From assembly GCA_047967505.1 (NCBI GenBank), contig CM106540.1: a stretch of 64,000 nucleotides of DNA, one strand, 5' to 3'. Below are positions 1 through 9,573 of the stretch, one piece after another. Position numbers and translations under genes: made by a program. The DNA comes from Dipteris shenzhenensis (taxonomy: Eukaryota; Polypodiophyta; Polypodiopsida; Gleicheniales). Each line of letters starts with the position of its first letter. Position 1 is the stretch's first letter. The notes under the pieces were generated by a model. The model saw only the letters and a list, made by a program, of their open reading frames with translations. It made no database searches and was not told where the DNA came from.

Positions 1-98
1 CTCTCTCTCTCTTTTCCCCCCCTCTCTCTTTCCCCCCTCTCTCTTTCTCTCTCTTCCCCCTCTCTCACTCTCTTTCTCTCTCACTTTCTCTCTCTTCT

Positions 99-145
<47 letters not shown>

Positions 146-165
146 CCTCCCTCCCCCTCACCGGC
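1..165. repeat. (CT)n-rich microsatellite tract
   Basis: Almost pure CT dinucleotides with short C runs. It is the complement of the (GA)n blocks that dominate the right end of the window. The following stretch to about 600 contains only proline/serine-type low-complexity frames and no recognisable gene. Confidence 0.9.
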
Positions 166-599
166 CGCTCCTACAAACTAATCTAAGGGCCTAAGGCCCA
201 TCCTAATTAATAAGGGCTTATGAGCCATTGGTAGTGCAAGGTGCTTGGCACACGTAGAGCTACCAGCTTAGTGCATGCCCGCAGCGACGCAACCGATAGC
301 CAGCAACGGTGCACACAGAGCTGCCACCCTGCCTCGCCTCCTATCGACTCCTCCGCCCACAGCTGCGTCTCCTCCCCGCTTTGCCCATAACTGCGCCTCT
401 GCCTTGCCTCCTACTCTACCCTCCCTCCTATCATACACCCTCTCATCCTCCATCTCCTCCTTCCCCTCCACTCCACACTCCCCTCCCACCCGTTCGCGAA
501 AAACGGCCCTCCCTGACACATCGCTGCTGCCAGCCGCACGATGCCCCCCCCTCCCAATTTTTTTTAAAAATATTTTTATTTAAAATTTATTCTTATTTA

Positions 600-790
600 A
601 ATAAAGTTTTAAAAACCCTAATCTAACCATCTAGCTAACTCTAGTTAGGTTAGTATTAACCTAGGTTAGATAAACTTAGGCTAGGTTAGATTTAACGTAG
701 GTTAGTTAGTCTGACTCTAGGTTAGTTACTTGCAGTTAGGTTAGTTTAACAGTTAGTTAGTTAGACTAATTGGATAGTTAGGTTAGTTTG
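600..790. repeat. Degenerate TAGGTTAG-type repeat
   Basis: The heptamer/octamer (C)TAGGTTAG and close variants recur many times with irregular spacing. No coding signal is seen. It may be a decayed minisatellite. Confidence 0.6.
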
Positions 791-903
791 ATTGTACTTT
801 ATTAGCTCAATTTCTATACTAGGTGAGTACATGGTGGAGAACTCATCTCCCTTGTAGTTCAAGGAGGTTAAGGGTTGAGAAACTAAGGTTTTAGGGGGAG
901 AAT

Positions 904-1150
904 ATGAGTGAGAGAGGAAGAAGGTGTAAGAGCATGGGGGCAAAAAGAGAGAGAGGAGAAGGGAGGAGAAGGAGGGAGGAAGAGGAGGGAGAAAGAGGAA
1001 TAGGAGGAGGAGGGAGGAAGAGGAGGAGGAGGGAGGAGGAGGAGGAGGAGGAGGAGGAAGGAGGGAGGAGGAGGAGGGAGGAGGAGAAGGGAGGAGGAGG
1101 AGGAGGAGGAGGGAGGAGGGAGGAAGAGGAGGGAGAGGATGGGTTGCAAG
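904..1150. repeat. (GGA)n purine tract
   Basis: About 250 bases of nearly uninterrupted purine on the plus strand, dominated by GGA/GAGGA. Frames through it encode only Glu/Arg/Gly or Ser/Leu/Pro low complexity and are not credible genes. Confidence 0.9.
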
Positions 1151-1374
1151 GTTGGAGGAAAGGGAAGGAGGAGTTGCAAGGTTAGGACATGCTTTTGGAT
1201 GTGGAGTGCAAGGAAGCATGGGCACTTGAGACAATTGCTTGGAATACCAAAGTAGAACTCAACACAATGCCCCAAAGAGTCTGCGCTTCATTTCATTATG
1301 CGGTATTTATACAAGTTGAAGAGCTTCTCTCTCTACATGTACAAATTGTAAGATATTCTCTCTCTACATATAGA

Positions 1375-1535
1375 ACTTGCATATAATAGATGTTGCAAGT
1401 TGCATGTAGAACTCGCATGTTGCATGTAGGAGTTGCATGTAGAACTTGCATGTAGGAATCGCATGTAGGCCTTGCATGTAGAACATGTATGTAGGAGTTG
1501 CAAGTAGAGCTTGCATGTTGAGGATTCCTAAGAGA
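1375..1535. repeat. TTGCATGTAG minisatellite
   Basis: The core TTGCATGTAG followed by AACT, GAGT, GAAT or similar is repeated roughly eight to ten times in tandem with a period of about 12-16 bases. No gene is seen here. Confidence 0.75.
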
Positions 1536-1639
1536 GATTATTCCTAGCCTTATGCAAGTAAAAGCATAGCTTTGCCGCTACTCTACACACATATTTTGTA
1601 CTACCTAAGTCACAGAGACAACATATTCTCACACTAAGG

Positions 1640-2101
1640 AGCTGGATCAACCAGAGTTTCTGTAATAGCTAGTGAAACCGGTCATACTTATGTACTCAGG
1701 ATCAAGGATTACAACAATCGACTCGCAGTAGTAGGAGAGACCATGAATCCCGCAAAAATAATTCAAGTCATCCTAAATGGACTAGGAGAGGGATACAAGA
1801 ATCTAGTATAGAGTATTGCCATCCAATAGCAAATTGGGACACTGGAAGAACTCCAGTCAATTTTACTTGGTGAAGAAATCAGGACGCAAGCCATTCACAC
1901 ACGCAAAGCTCATTCCAATGATCAAGCATTCACAGCTTTAGATAGAAGTAGAGGTAGAGGTAGATCATTTCAGTGAAGTGGTCATCATCAGCAACAAAGT
2001 TAGCATAAAAGTCACAATCAGCATCAGCATCATCCTCAGCAACATCAGCATTAGCAAAGAGGAAATCATTCCAATCCAAGAAGATTCCAAGGATGAGGGA
2101 A
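1640..2101 (+). pseudogene. Copia gag fragment (family C), left half
   Basis: Conceptual translation across several stops and frame changes matches the gag of element C found at 59.7-61.1 kb: the same order of a GHTYVLRIKDYNNQLA-like stretch, an ILNGLGEGY-like block, an LEELQSILLGEE-like block, then a His/Gln-rich RNA-binding region. It is decayed and begins in mid-gag without an upstream LTR. At 2101 it is cut by the insertion of element B, and the same gag resumes at 6726. Confidence 0.8.
2097..2101. repeat. Left target-site duplication of element B (GGGAA)
   Basis: GGGAA here and at 6726-6730 flank element B. The 3' copy continues into the next bases of the interrupted gag, so removing the element and one copy restores a continuous family-C alignment. 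Confidence 0.85.
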
Positions 2102-2342
2102 TCTTGAGATATCGAGCTCCACTCGCGATATGCCAGGGTGACTGTTGTGCATTTATGTCACCGACTTGTTAGCTGGAGATGCGGTTGGTACATCGCCCAC
2201 GAATAATAGCTGGATGACAGCTATCCTTATCTACACTAGTTCGTGGCTCAGTTAGTATGCCACCTTAGTTAGTTGAGTTTGGTTTTGAGACCCACATATA
2301 GGGTTCTTCTATTTCTTTGTATTTGAGTTCTTTTGGCTTTCA
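2102..2342 (+). repeat. 5' LTR of element B (truncated)
   Basis: Matches 6373-6613 of the 3' LTR almost base for base. The terminal TG is read as TC here. The last roughly 112 bases of the LTR are absent. Confidence 0.9.
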
Positions 2343-2348
2343 CTAAAA

Positions 2349-3353
2349 ATGTACAGCACAAATACGCAGGCCAGGAAAATGCAACTCAAACAGGAGTTGC
2401 ATAATGTGCAGAGAGAAAACATGAGCATCAATGACTACCACATGAAGGTGAAGAAAATTGTGGATGCACTTGCTTCCATTGGGTCGCCAGTGGATGATGA
2501 CGATTTGGTTTCTGTGACCTTGAATGGTCTAGGAAAGGATTATGCACAGTTCCGGACATCCATTGCCGTCCGTGAAAAATTTCCTGATTTTGAGGAGTTG
2601 ATTGCTCTTCTAATTTCTGAAGAGCAGAGAAATGGTGGTGCATCTTCTTCAGCAGGAACTTCAAAAGAAACTGTCTTCTACTCAAATGCTGGCAGAGGTA
2701 GAGGCAGAGGTAGAGGAGGCCGATCTGCAGGCCGTGGTAGAAATCAAAATATGCAGCAAATGCAAGAAAACCAGTCCTATGCAGGAGGACGTGGTAACTC
2801 TAGAGGCAGGGGGAGCCAAAGAGGTCGTGTTGGATGGCAGAGAGGCCAAAATGCAAACAGCAATGTTGAATGCTACTACTGTGGCAAAATGGGGCATATG
2901 GCTAAAGACTGCTACAAAAAGCAGAATGACATTATGAATGGAAAATTGCAGCAAGGCAATTATGCATCCTCTAGTAGACAGGGTGATGACAGAAATGAGC
3001 ACTTGTTTATGGTGCAGCATATGACAAATTCTGTGACAAGTGCAGAAGAAAGCAATGATGTGTGGTATGTTGACTCAAGTGCGTCAAACCACATGACAGG
3101 TCATGTGCTGAATGGATGCAGGATGCAAGGAAAATGGAAAAACCAGGATTTGTGGAGACTGGTGATGATACTACACATCCTATTGTGCAGATTGGCAAAA
3201 TTCCTTTGTCTATGCAGGATGGGAAAAAGAAATACTTGTCTGATGTATTTCATGTCCCGAACATCACCAAGAACCTGGTTTCTGTTGGTCAGATGGTTGA
3301 GCAGGGCTTGCAGGTCAGATTTAATCCTCATGGATGCTTTGTTGAGGATATGA
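2349..3353 (+). CDS. Element B gag-protease ORF (5'-truncated, frameshifted)
   Basis: This encodes the retrotransposon structural protein and the start of the aspartic protease. The nucleocapsid region is rich in Arg-Gly repeats and carries a CX2CX4HX4C zinc knuckle starting at about residue 175 (CYYCGKMGHMAKDC). The protease active-site region follows at about residue 242, but reads Asp-Ser-Ser where copia proteases have Asp-Ser-Gly or Asp-Thr-Gly. The true gag start is lost: the first ATG lies just past the 5' deletion junction and inside the conserved gag domain. Close to 3100-3110 the reading frame changes by one base and the protein continues in the next ORF, so the residues after about 250 here are frameshifted and not meaningful. 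Confidence 0.85.
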   Translation: MYSTNTQARKMQLKQELHNVQRENMSINDYHMKVKKIVDALASIGSPVDDDDLVSVTLNGLGKDYAQFRTSIAVREKFPDFEELIALLISEEQRNGGASSSAGTSKETVFYSNAGRGRGRGRGGRSAGRGRNQNMQQMQENQSYAGGRGNSRGRGSQRGRVGWQRGQNANSNVECYYCGKMGHMAKDCYKKQNDIMNGKLQQGNYASSSRQGDDRNEHLFMVQHMTNSVTSAEESNDVWYVDSSASNHMTGHVLNGCRMQGKWKNQDLWRLVMILHILLCRLAKFLCLCRMGKRNTCLMYFMSRTSPRTWFLLVRWLSRACRSDLILMDALLRI

Positions 3354-6300
3354 AAAATAATGGTCGCTTGATAGCAAAAGGAAAGAAGAAGGGCAGGATG
3401 TTTACGTTGGATGCGGACATGCCTGAATTGAGTGCAGCAATGTTTGCACATGGGACCGGTGTAGTTGCAGATATTGATATGTGGCACAAACGCATTGGTC
3501 ATGTTAATATACATCGACTTAAATCAATGCAAGCCCAAAATATTGTTGCAGGATTGCCTAAATTCAAGGTTGCAGAAATGCACAAGGTTTGTGAAGCCTG
3601 TCAATTTGGGAAACAGGCAAGGAAACCTTTTCCTAGGCATGCTCAAGAGAGTAAAAAGCCATTGGAATTAATCCACTATGATGTGTGGACTACAAAAGCT
3701 GCATCTATTGGAGGCTGTCACTATTTTGTCACATTTATTGATGACTTCAGCAGAAAACTTTGGGTGTATTTTATGAAAAAGAAAAGTGAAGTGTTTGGGC
3801 ACTTCAAAGCTTTCAAAGCTATGGTTGAAAAAGAAACAGGCCTGCAAATAAAATACCTAAGGTCAGATGGAGGGGGAGAGTACCTCTCAAATGAGTTTGC
3901 AAGGTTCTTGCAAGAGCATGGTATAAAGCAGCAATATTCATGCAGTCATACCCCACAGCAAAATGGAATTGCAGAAAGGAAAAACAGGCATATTGGAGAG
4001 GTATCTCGGGCTATGCTAAATGAAAAAGATCTACCAGATTATTATTGGGCTGAAGCAGTTGCTACAGCAGTCTATATAATGAACAGAACTCCCACTGCAG
4101 CAATACATGGCATGACGCCAGAGGAGATGTATACTGGTAGGAAACCAGATATTTCTCATTTGAAGATTTTTGGTTGCATTGCCTATGTCCATGTGCCAGA
4201 TGAGTTGAGGTCCAAGTTGGATCCAAAAGCTGAGAAGTGCGTCTTTATTGGTTATTCTCTGCAGCAGAAAGGGTATAGTAGCTATAACCCTTCTACACGC
4301 AAGTTCACAGTGAGCAGAGATGTTGTTTTTGATGAGATGAGCAGCTGGTATAAACCAATAAATGTGATGATTGATGTAGATGCACAAAATGGTAATGCTG
4401 CACAGAATGCACAGCAGCAATCACAAAATATCAGTGGACCTGAAGTGTCCTCTACCAGTGGTTCACATACTTTGCCATGGACAGGCAGATTGAGATCAAG
4501 AGAATCTCCTCAAAGCAATGCAGAGAGTGGTACGCAGGTATCACGAAAAGGAAAAGAGAAGGTAGATCAGCCCATGTTTGATGTGAATGCAGGTCACTCT
4601 TATGTGGATGGTAAATCCAGTGGCTTAGAGCAGAGCATTGATGATGAGTTGGGTATTCCTTCTATTGTTACACCTGGAGTAAGGAAGACCAGGGATGTTT
4701 TGAGAGCACCTGGAAGTGAGCCTATTTTGCGTAGGTCTACCAGGGTTAGGTATCCTGTGGATAGGCTAAAATATGATGGATTTACAGCCATTCACTATGC
4801 CTATATGGTCAAAGTGATACAGGAACCAGAACCCACTTCTTTTGAGCAAGCCATGGGAAATGAAAAATGGGAGAAAGCCATGGATGAAGAAATGGATGCC
4901 TTGGATGCTAATGCTACATGGGAATTGGTGCGTTTGCCTAAAGGCAAGAATGCAATTGGCTGTAAGTGGGTTTATAAGATCAAGCACAATGCAGATGGTT
5001 CTGTGAATAGATACAAGGCAAGATTAGTTGTCAAGGGGTATGCACAGACATATGGCATTGATTATGAAGAAACTTTCAGCCCGGTTGCAAGGATGGCAAC
5101 CGTAAGAGCAGTCATTGCTATGGCTGCATCAAAGGGATGGTCTTTAAATCAGATGGATGTAAAGAATGCCTTCTTGCATGATGATTTGCAAGAAGAGGTC
5201 TTTATGGAGCAGCCAGCAGGTTATGTTCATGCTATTCATCCTGAGTTTGTTTGCAGGTTGAAGAAAGCCTTGTATGGCTTGAAGCAAGCACCTAGAGCAT
5301 GGTTTGACAAGATAGGACAGTATCTTGTCACTATTGGCTTTCAGATTTCCAAGGCAGATTTCTCACTCTATGTGAGAAAAACAGAGAAAGGGATTATGCT
5401 GCTTGTCATTTATGTTGATGATTTGATCATCACAGGTGATAGTGATGAAGATATCCTTCATGTGAAAATGCTATTGAAGCAGAAGTTTGAGATGAAGGAT
5501 TTGGGAGAGCTGCGTTATTTCTTGGGCATTGAGGTGATTAGATCACCAAGTGGGATACAGCTCTTGCAGAGGCAGTATGGATTGGACATGTTGTCCAAAT
5601 ATGGGATGACAGGCTGTAAGCCTATTTCAGTTCCTTTGGAGCAGAATGTGAAGCTGAGTGCAGATGCAGGTGAGCTTCTAGAAGACCCTACTATGTACAG
5701 ACGCATAGTAGGAAGTTTGATTTACATGACTATTACCAGGCCAGATTTGAGCTATGCTGTTGGGTTGGTAAGTCAGTTTATGCAGGCTCCAAGGAAACCG
5801 CATTTGGATGTGGCTAGACGCATACTCAGGTATGTGAAGTCCACATTGCAGTATGGACTATTTTATGAGGCTGGGGTTCAGATACAGTTGCATGGATACA
5901 CTGATGCTGATTGCGCTGGTAGTGTTTCTGATAGACGATCTACCAGTGGATATATGTTCTCTTTTGGGAGTGCTGCAGTCACTTGGAGCAGCAAGAAACA
6001 GCCTACAGTTGCCTTGTCGAGCACAGAGGCTGAGTACAGGGGTGCAGCAATGGCTGCATGTGAGGTAGCTTGGTTGCATAAGCTACTCTATGATATGCAT
6101 CAGTCTACAGATGGGCCAGTTGTCATTTATTGTGACAACATGAGCAGTATACACTTGGCAAAGAACCCAGTCTTTCATGCCAGAACAAAGCACATTGAGG
6201 TGCATTATCACTATGTGCGGGAGAAGGTTTTACTAGGTCTTATTGATCTAGTTTATGTTAGCACAGAGGATCAGGTAGCTGACATATTCACGAAAGCATT

Positions 6301-6412
6301 GGGCGTAGAGAAGCTGCGCAAGTTCAGAGACCTGCTTGGTGTGCAGGAATTGGGATTGAGCTCGAGGGGGAGTGTTGAGATATCGAGCTCCACTCGCGAT
6401 ATGCCAGGGTGA
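3116..6412 (+). CDS. Element B pol: integrase, reverse transcriptase, RNase H
   Basis: A single open frame of 1098 codons. It opens with the tail of the protease region, then a GAG-pre-integrase zinc motif (HKRIGH...CEACQFGK). The integrase core has D189, D251 and E287, the last two separated by exactly 35 residues as in the DD35E family. The reverse transcriptase carries YVDD at residues 766-769, and the RNase H domain has an Asp near residue 930 (YTDADCAGS) and LSSTEAEYRG. Integrase-before-RT order marks Ty1/copia. All visible catalytic residues are intact. The stop lies 40 bases inside the 3' LTR. The annotated start is only the first ATG after the frameshift; the protein is really a continuation of gag-protease. 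Confidence 0.95.
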   Translation: MQDARKMEKPGFVETGDDTTHPIVQIGKIPLSMQDGKKKYLSDVFHVPNITKNLVSVGQMVEQGLQVRFNPHGCFVEDMKNNGRLIAKGKKKGRMFTLDADMPELSAAMFAHGTGVVADIDMWHKRIGHVNIHRLKSMQAQNIVAGLPKFKVAEMHKVCEACQFGKQARKPFPRHAQESKKPLELIHYDVWTTKAASIGGCHYFVTFIDDFSRKLWVYFMKKKSEVFGHFKAFKAMVEKETGLQIKYLRSDGGGEYLSNEFARFLQEHGIKQQYSCSHTPQQNGIAERKNRHIGEVSRAMLNEKDLPDYYWAEAVATAVYIMNRTPTAAIHGMTPEEMYTGRKPDISHLKIFGCIAYVHVPDELRSKLDPKAEKCVFIGYSLQQKGYSSYNPSTRKFTVSRDVVFDEMSSWYKPINVMIDVDAQNGNAAQNAQQQSQNISGPEVSSTSGSHTLPWTGRLRSRESPQSNAESGTQVSRKGKEKVDQPMFDVNAGHSYVDGKSSGLEQSIDDELGIPSIVTPGVRKTRDVLRAPGSEPILRRSTRVRYPVDRLKYDGFTAIHYAYMVKVIQEPEPTSFEQAMGNEKWEKAMDEEMDALDANATWELVRLPKGKNAIGCKWVYKIKHNADGSVNRYKARLVVKGYAQTYGIDYEETFSPVARMATVRAVIAMAASKGWSLNQMDVKNAFLHDDLQEEVFMEQPAGYVHAIHPEFVCRLKKALYGLKQAPRAWFDKIGQYLVTIGFQISKADFSLYVRKTEKGIMLLVIYVDDLIITGDSDEDILHVKMLLKQKFEMKDLGELRYFLGIEVIRSPSGIQLLQRQYGLDMLSKYGMTGCKPISVPLEQNVKLSADAGELLEDPTMYRRIVGSLIYMTITRPDLSYAVGLVSQFMQAPRKPHLDVARRILRYVKSTLQYGLFYEAGVQIQLHGYTDADCAGSVSDRRSTSGYMFSFGSAAVTWSSKKQPTVALSSTEAEYRGAAMAACEVAWLHKLLYDMHQSTDGPVVIYCDNMSSIHLAKNPVFHARTKHIEVHYHYVREKVLLGLIDLVYVSTEDQVADIFTKALGVEKLRKFRDLLGVQELGLSSRGSVEISSSTRDMPG

Positions 6413-6725
6413 CTGTTGTGCATTTATGTCACCGAGTTGTTAGCTGGAGATGCGGTTGGTACACCGCCCACGAATAATAGCTGGATGACAGCTATCCTTA
6501 TCTACACTAGTTCGTGGCTCAGTTAGTATGCCACCTTAGTTAGTTGAGTTTGGTTTTGAGACCCACATATAGGGTTCTTCTATTTCTTTGTATTTGAGTT
6601 CTTTTGGCTTTCACAACTAAGAAGAGGAAAACTGTTTTCAGCCTCCACCTTTGTGTGTATTCCCCCATTGTGATTGTGAGAAAGCCTCAAGTGAGACTCC
6701 TTCCCTCTCTCCCACTATCTTCACA
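6373..6725 (+). repeat. 3' LTR of element B (353 bp)
   Basis: Begins TGTTGAGATATCGAG after the polypurine tract GAGGGGGAG and ends TTCACA, immediately followed by the GGGAA target duplication. Its first 241 bases match the 5' LTR. Confidence 0.92.
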
Positions 6726-7145
6726 GGGAATGCATCCACCAATGTGTCAAACATTCAAATCAACTACTACCAAAAGTTTGGACACTATGAAAGAGATTAC
6801 CGCAAGAAGTAGTACAGCCTAGGCAATTGAGCGAATTTCCATAGAAGAGGAAATCATTGTGGTGGACATCCAGGTCATAGTCATAATGCAAATGAACCTA
6901 AGAATATGTTCCTTGCAAGCGAGGATATGCAACACACTAAAACAGTGTATCATGATATAGATTGCAATTTGAAAGGGGAATGCATTATCAAGTTGATAAA
7001 CCAAATGAGGATCCTTGGTACATCAACGATGGTGCATCATCTCATATGACAAAGCATCAAGAATGGTTCAAAGAGATGAAACCATTAGAAGGATAGAAGA
7101 ATGTTATCTACACTACAGATAACATAGCAAATCTAGTTCATTCTC
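6726..7145 (+). pseudogene. Copia gag-protease fragment (family C), right half
   Basis: Resumes the gag interrupted at 2101: a zinc-knuckle-like stretch (YYQKFGHYERDY, with two Cys lost), then a decayed protease region reading WYINDGASSHMTKHQEWF where element C has the intact Asp-Ser-Gly. Several stops and frame changes. Homology fades near 7145. Confidence 0.8.
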
Positions 7146-7732
7146 AATTGAGCAGAGGTTGTAGTAGCTGAGTTGATGTCTCTGGGCCCTACATGGTATT
7201 GGAGCATCAATGCTTGTCAGATGGCTATGGTAGACCATGGTGAAGCTCATTGTGGAGAAGGAGCCGCTATGAGGCCACTGTGCGCTGGGTGTCATTTGAG
7301 TCGTACTATGTATGCAAGTACCTTAGCTAAGCCATGTGCATTATGCCCATCCTGTAAAGAAGCACCTGATCATTATGTCCTTTAGAGTTGAAGGAGCCAT
7401 CAAGGGAGTGCATATGAATGATGTTGGTTGTAGTGCTAGAGTTGTAATGATGGTTGAGGCTAGTAGTCATGAGCACTTAAGGGAAGCCAAGATTGCAGAG
7501 AAGCTTGCTTGTTGAGATTTGGAGATTCTATGTCATGGTCTATTGCTATGGTCGATTGTCACCTTGAGTAGTAGAGTTGTGATGGTTGTAGGGAGCTGTA
7601 ATGGTGTCGTGCAGATACTGGAGAGGACGTGAGATGGTCTCCTTAGGCAAGAAGTCTCTGTTGTAGTAGAGAGTTGCAAGTACTACTTGAAGAATTAGTA
7701 GACTTTGTTGGAGAATCTATGCCATAGAAGAA
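7146..7732. other. Unassigned interval
   Basis: No recognisable gene, repeat structure or element end. Short frames here show no family resemblance. Confidence 0.5.
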
Positions 7733-8363
7733 CCCAAACCTCTCACAAAGAACCACACAAACTCTCCCTCATTCTTCTTCGAACAAAGAATGGACTCACA
7801 AAAGCTTAGAGCAGAGTGTGTTTCTCATCGAACACTCAAGAAATTACTGAAGGAAACCCACAAAAGTCCATTATACCATAATTGAATCTCCATGAAGCGG
7901 AATCACATTGAGCTTTTTATCTCAAATCAGAGATGGAGAAGAGCTCTATAAGATGAGGTAGGTAAGAGATGAAGATGCCTCAGACGGAGGGCTTATGCCT
8001 TGAAGAAAGCAAGGGCTTTCACTCTCTCTTAAAATGGAAATCCTGCACTCAACAAAAGTGAATGGAGTAAGCTCACAATCACTCAATCTCTCGGTCTCCC
8101 TCACTCTCACAAAAGATGGTGCCTCAGCAAAAGGCAAAACCATGCTTAGATACCATGATAAATCATGAAGATGAGGAGAGAGGGCACAGCTAGAGAGCAC
8201 GCCACAAATGATTAATTATACACTATATTTAGTTGAAATTATAGAACATATACAAACCCTTTTAGGGCTAGGGTTAGGGCATCTAACCCTTTTCTTTATA
8301 GCACTCTATTGGGTTAGTGCTATGCACATATGATCACATGATGTTGATCATGGTTTCTCAATA
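7733..8363 (-). mobile_element. Truncated family-C copia 5' end: leader and LTR
   Basis: 8156-8363 matches the LTRs of element C (same order: GATGAGGAGAGAGGGCACA, telomere-like TTTAGGG block, GCACTCTATTGGGTTAGTGC, ATGATCACATGATGTTGA). Just inside it is a primer-binding-site-like GCTTAGATACCA (8144-8155), the complement of an initiator-tRNA-Met 3' end variant. The Ser/Thr-codon-rich leader to about 7733 resembles the 62.5-62.9 kb leader of element C. No coding region follows, so the copy is truncated. Confidence 0.75.
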
Positions 8364-8890
8364 GTACGGGTACCTGTACGGCCCCCACCAAGTGTCAGGA
8401 AGCCATATAGAGTGAAACCAGGAGTGAGGGTTCTAAGGGAGATCAAAAGCTGTAGAAGAGCACCAACAACATGATCATCCATGCTCCTTCCAATGTGTTG
8501 TTCGAGAGATAGCACAGGGGTACAAGGAGACATGTGCTTTAGCATAGGAGCTATGGGTTGTGGAGCAATTTACCACCACATTGTTTTAGGATGCCAACTT
8601 GTGCCATCCACGAAAATTTTGTCACAGTCATGGACAAGGACATGGCTCTAGCAAAGCGACTACAGATGGACCCAAGCTTGACCCAAGCTTGAAGCCATAT
8701 AATATCATGGAGCCCACCATTAGGACTTAGACTATCCCCCTGCCCTTGAAGGCACATTGTTGTCTCTAAGGACCAAAGAGATATATTTTTAAATAAAATA
8801 TGTCTTAATTTTGTACATTATCATATAGTTGAGTAACTTCTCCTTGTTTATGACACATTTTACTGTTCATTTTAATGTTTATAATGCTTT
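8364..8890. other. Unassigned interval
   Basis: No gene, RNA or repeat could be supported here. Confidence 0.5.
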
Positions 8891-8894
8891 TTAT

Positions 8895-9170
8895 CAAATC
8901 CTAGAGAAATTTCACCATGGCACAGAAGACAAAAGTATTTAGGATGCCACAAGGACCCCAGAAAGCCCAAAACCTACTATGACATGAATTTGGGCATTTT
9001 GGGCCTTGACAAAAGTGTTCAGGATGCTGCAAGGAGCCAAAAAAACCCAAAACCCACCACGGTGCAAATTCGGGCAAATTTGTTCCATGGTGGGTTTTGG
9101 GCTTTTTGGGCCCCTTGTGGCATCCTAGACACTTTTGTCTTCTGTGCCACGATTAAATTTCTCTAGAATT
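8895..9170. mobile_element. Foldback/MITE-like element, copy 1
   Basis: An inverted repeat with arms of about 85 bases (roughly 8899-8984 and 9084-9168), sharing CTAGAGAAATTT, GGCACAGAAGACAAAAGT, AGGATGCCACAAGG and AAGCCCAAAACC. The centre holds a third, direct copy of the arm (about 9007-9070), giving an unusual unit, unit, inverted-unit arrangement. No coding capacity. Copy 2 is at 15301-15528. Confidence 0.8.
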
Positions 9171-9350
9171 TCACAAAATTGATGATACGATTGCCTAGAA
9201 CTGTCCAACATTATTAAATTGGCTTTGAATTTATACTAAAAAGTTATAAACAAACGAACGAAATCAAAATTAATATATTGTCTTTGACATGGAAGATGTT
9301 GGTATTATACATCATTTTATTACATTATAACAGGTTGAATATGTGTTCTT

Positions 9351-9520
9351 TGAGAGTGCTCTCAACGGAAGCAAGAATGGAAGAGGGAGAGAGAGAAATA
9401 GAGAGCCACACAAGTTTTGGTGGGTGCAGAACACCCTAATCTTCTTTTTCATTCATTTATATATGTGTTTGAGTATTTTACATAACTGGGGTAAAGGCAC
9501 AGTGACCTTTAATACCCACA
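9351..9520 (-). repeat. 3' LTR of element A (left)
   Basis: 170 bases, TG...CA ends, matching 15107-15276 with about seven substitutions. Adjacent to a polypurine tract when read on the minus strand. Confidence 0.9.
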
Positions 9521-9573
9521 ACCTCCCACTTAAAGGACAATGTGCCTTTAAGGGAGAACAACCAAGGAGCATA

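Larger units (their letters stand above)
2102..6725 (+). mobile_element. Ty1/copia LTR retrotransposon B, 5'-deleted
   Basis: The element has a truncated 5' LTR (2102-2342), a gag-protease ORF, a long integrase-RT-RNase H ORF in copia order (integrase before reverse transcriptase), a purine-rich GAGGGGGAG just before the 3' LTR, and a full 353-bp 3' LTR (6373-6725) running TGTTGAGA to TTCACA. GGGAA target duplications flank it. The primer-binding site, untranslated leader and the gag N terminus are missing: sequence jumps from inside the LTR straight into gag. The 241 shared LTR bases differ at about three sites, so insertion was recent. It sits inside an older family-C gag fragment. Confidence 0.93.

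Noticed and set aside
268-626. Overlapping 83-105 codon ORFs near the left edge
   Set aside because: Pro/Ser/Ala-biased frames in CT-rich sequence, overlapping on both strands without any domain.
761-1275. Proline/serine-rich minus-strand ORFs resembling an extensin
   Set aside because: Products of the (GGA)n tract; no signal peptide or extensin motif order.
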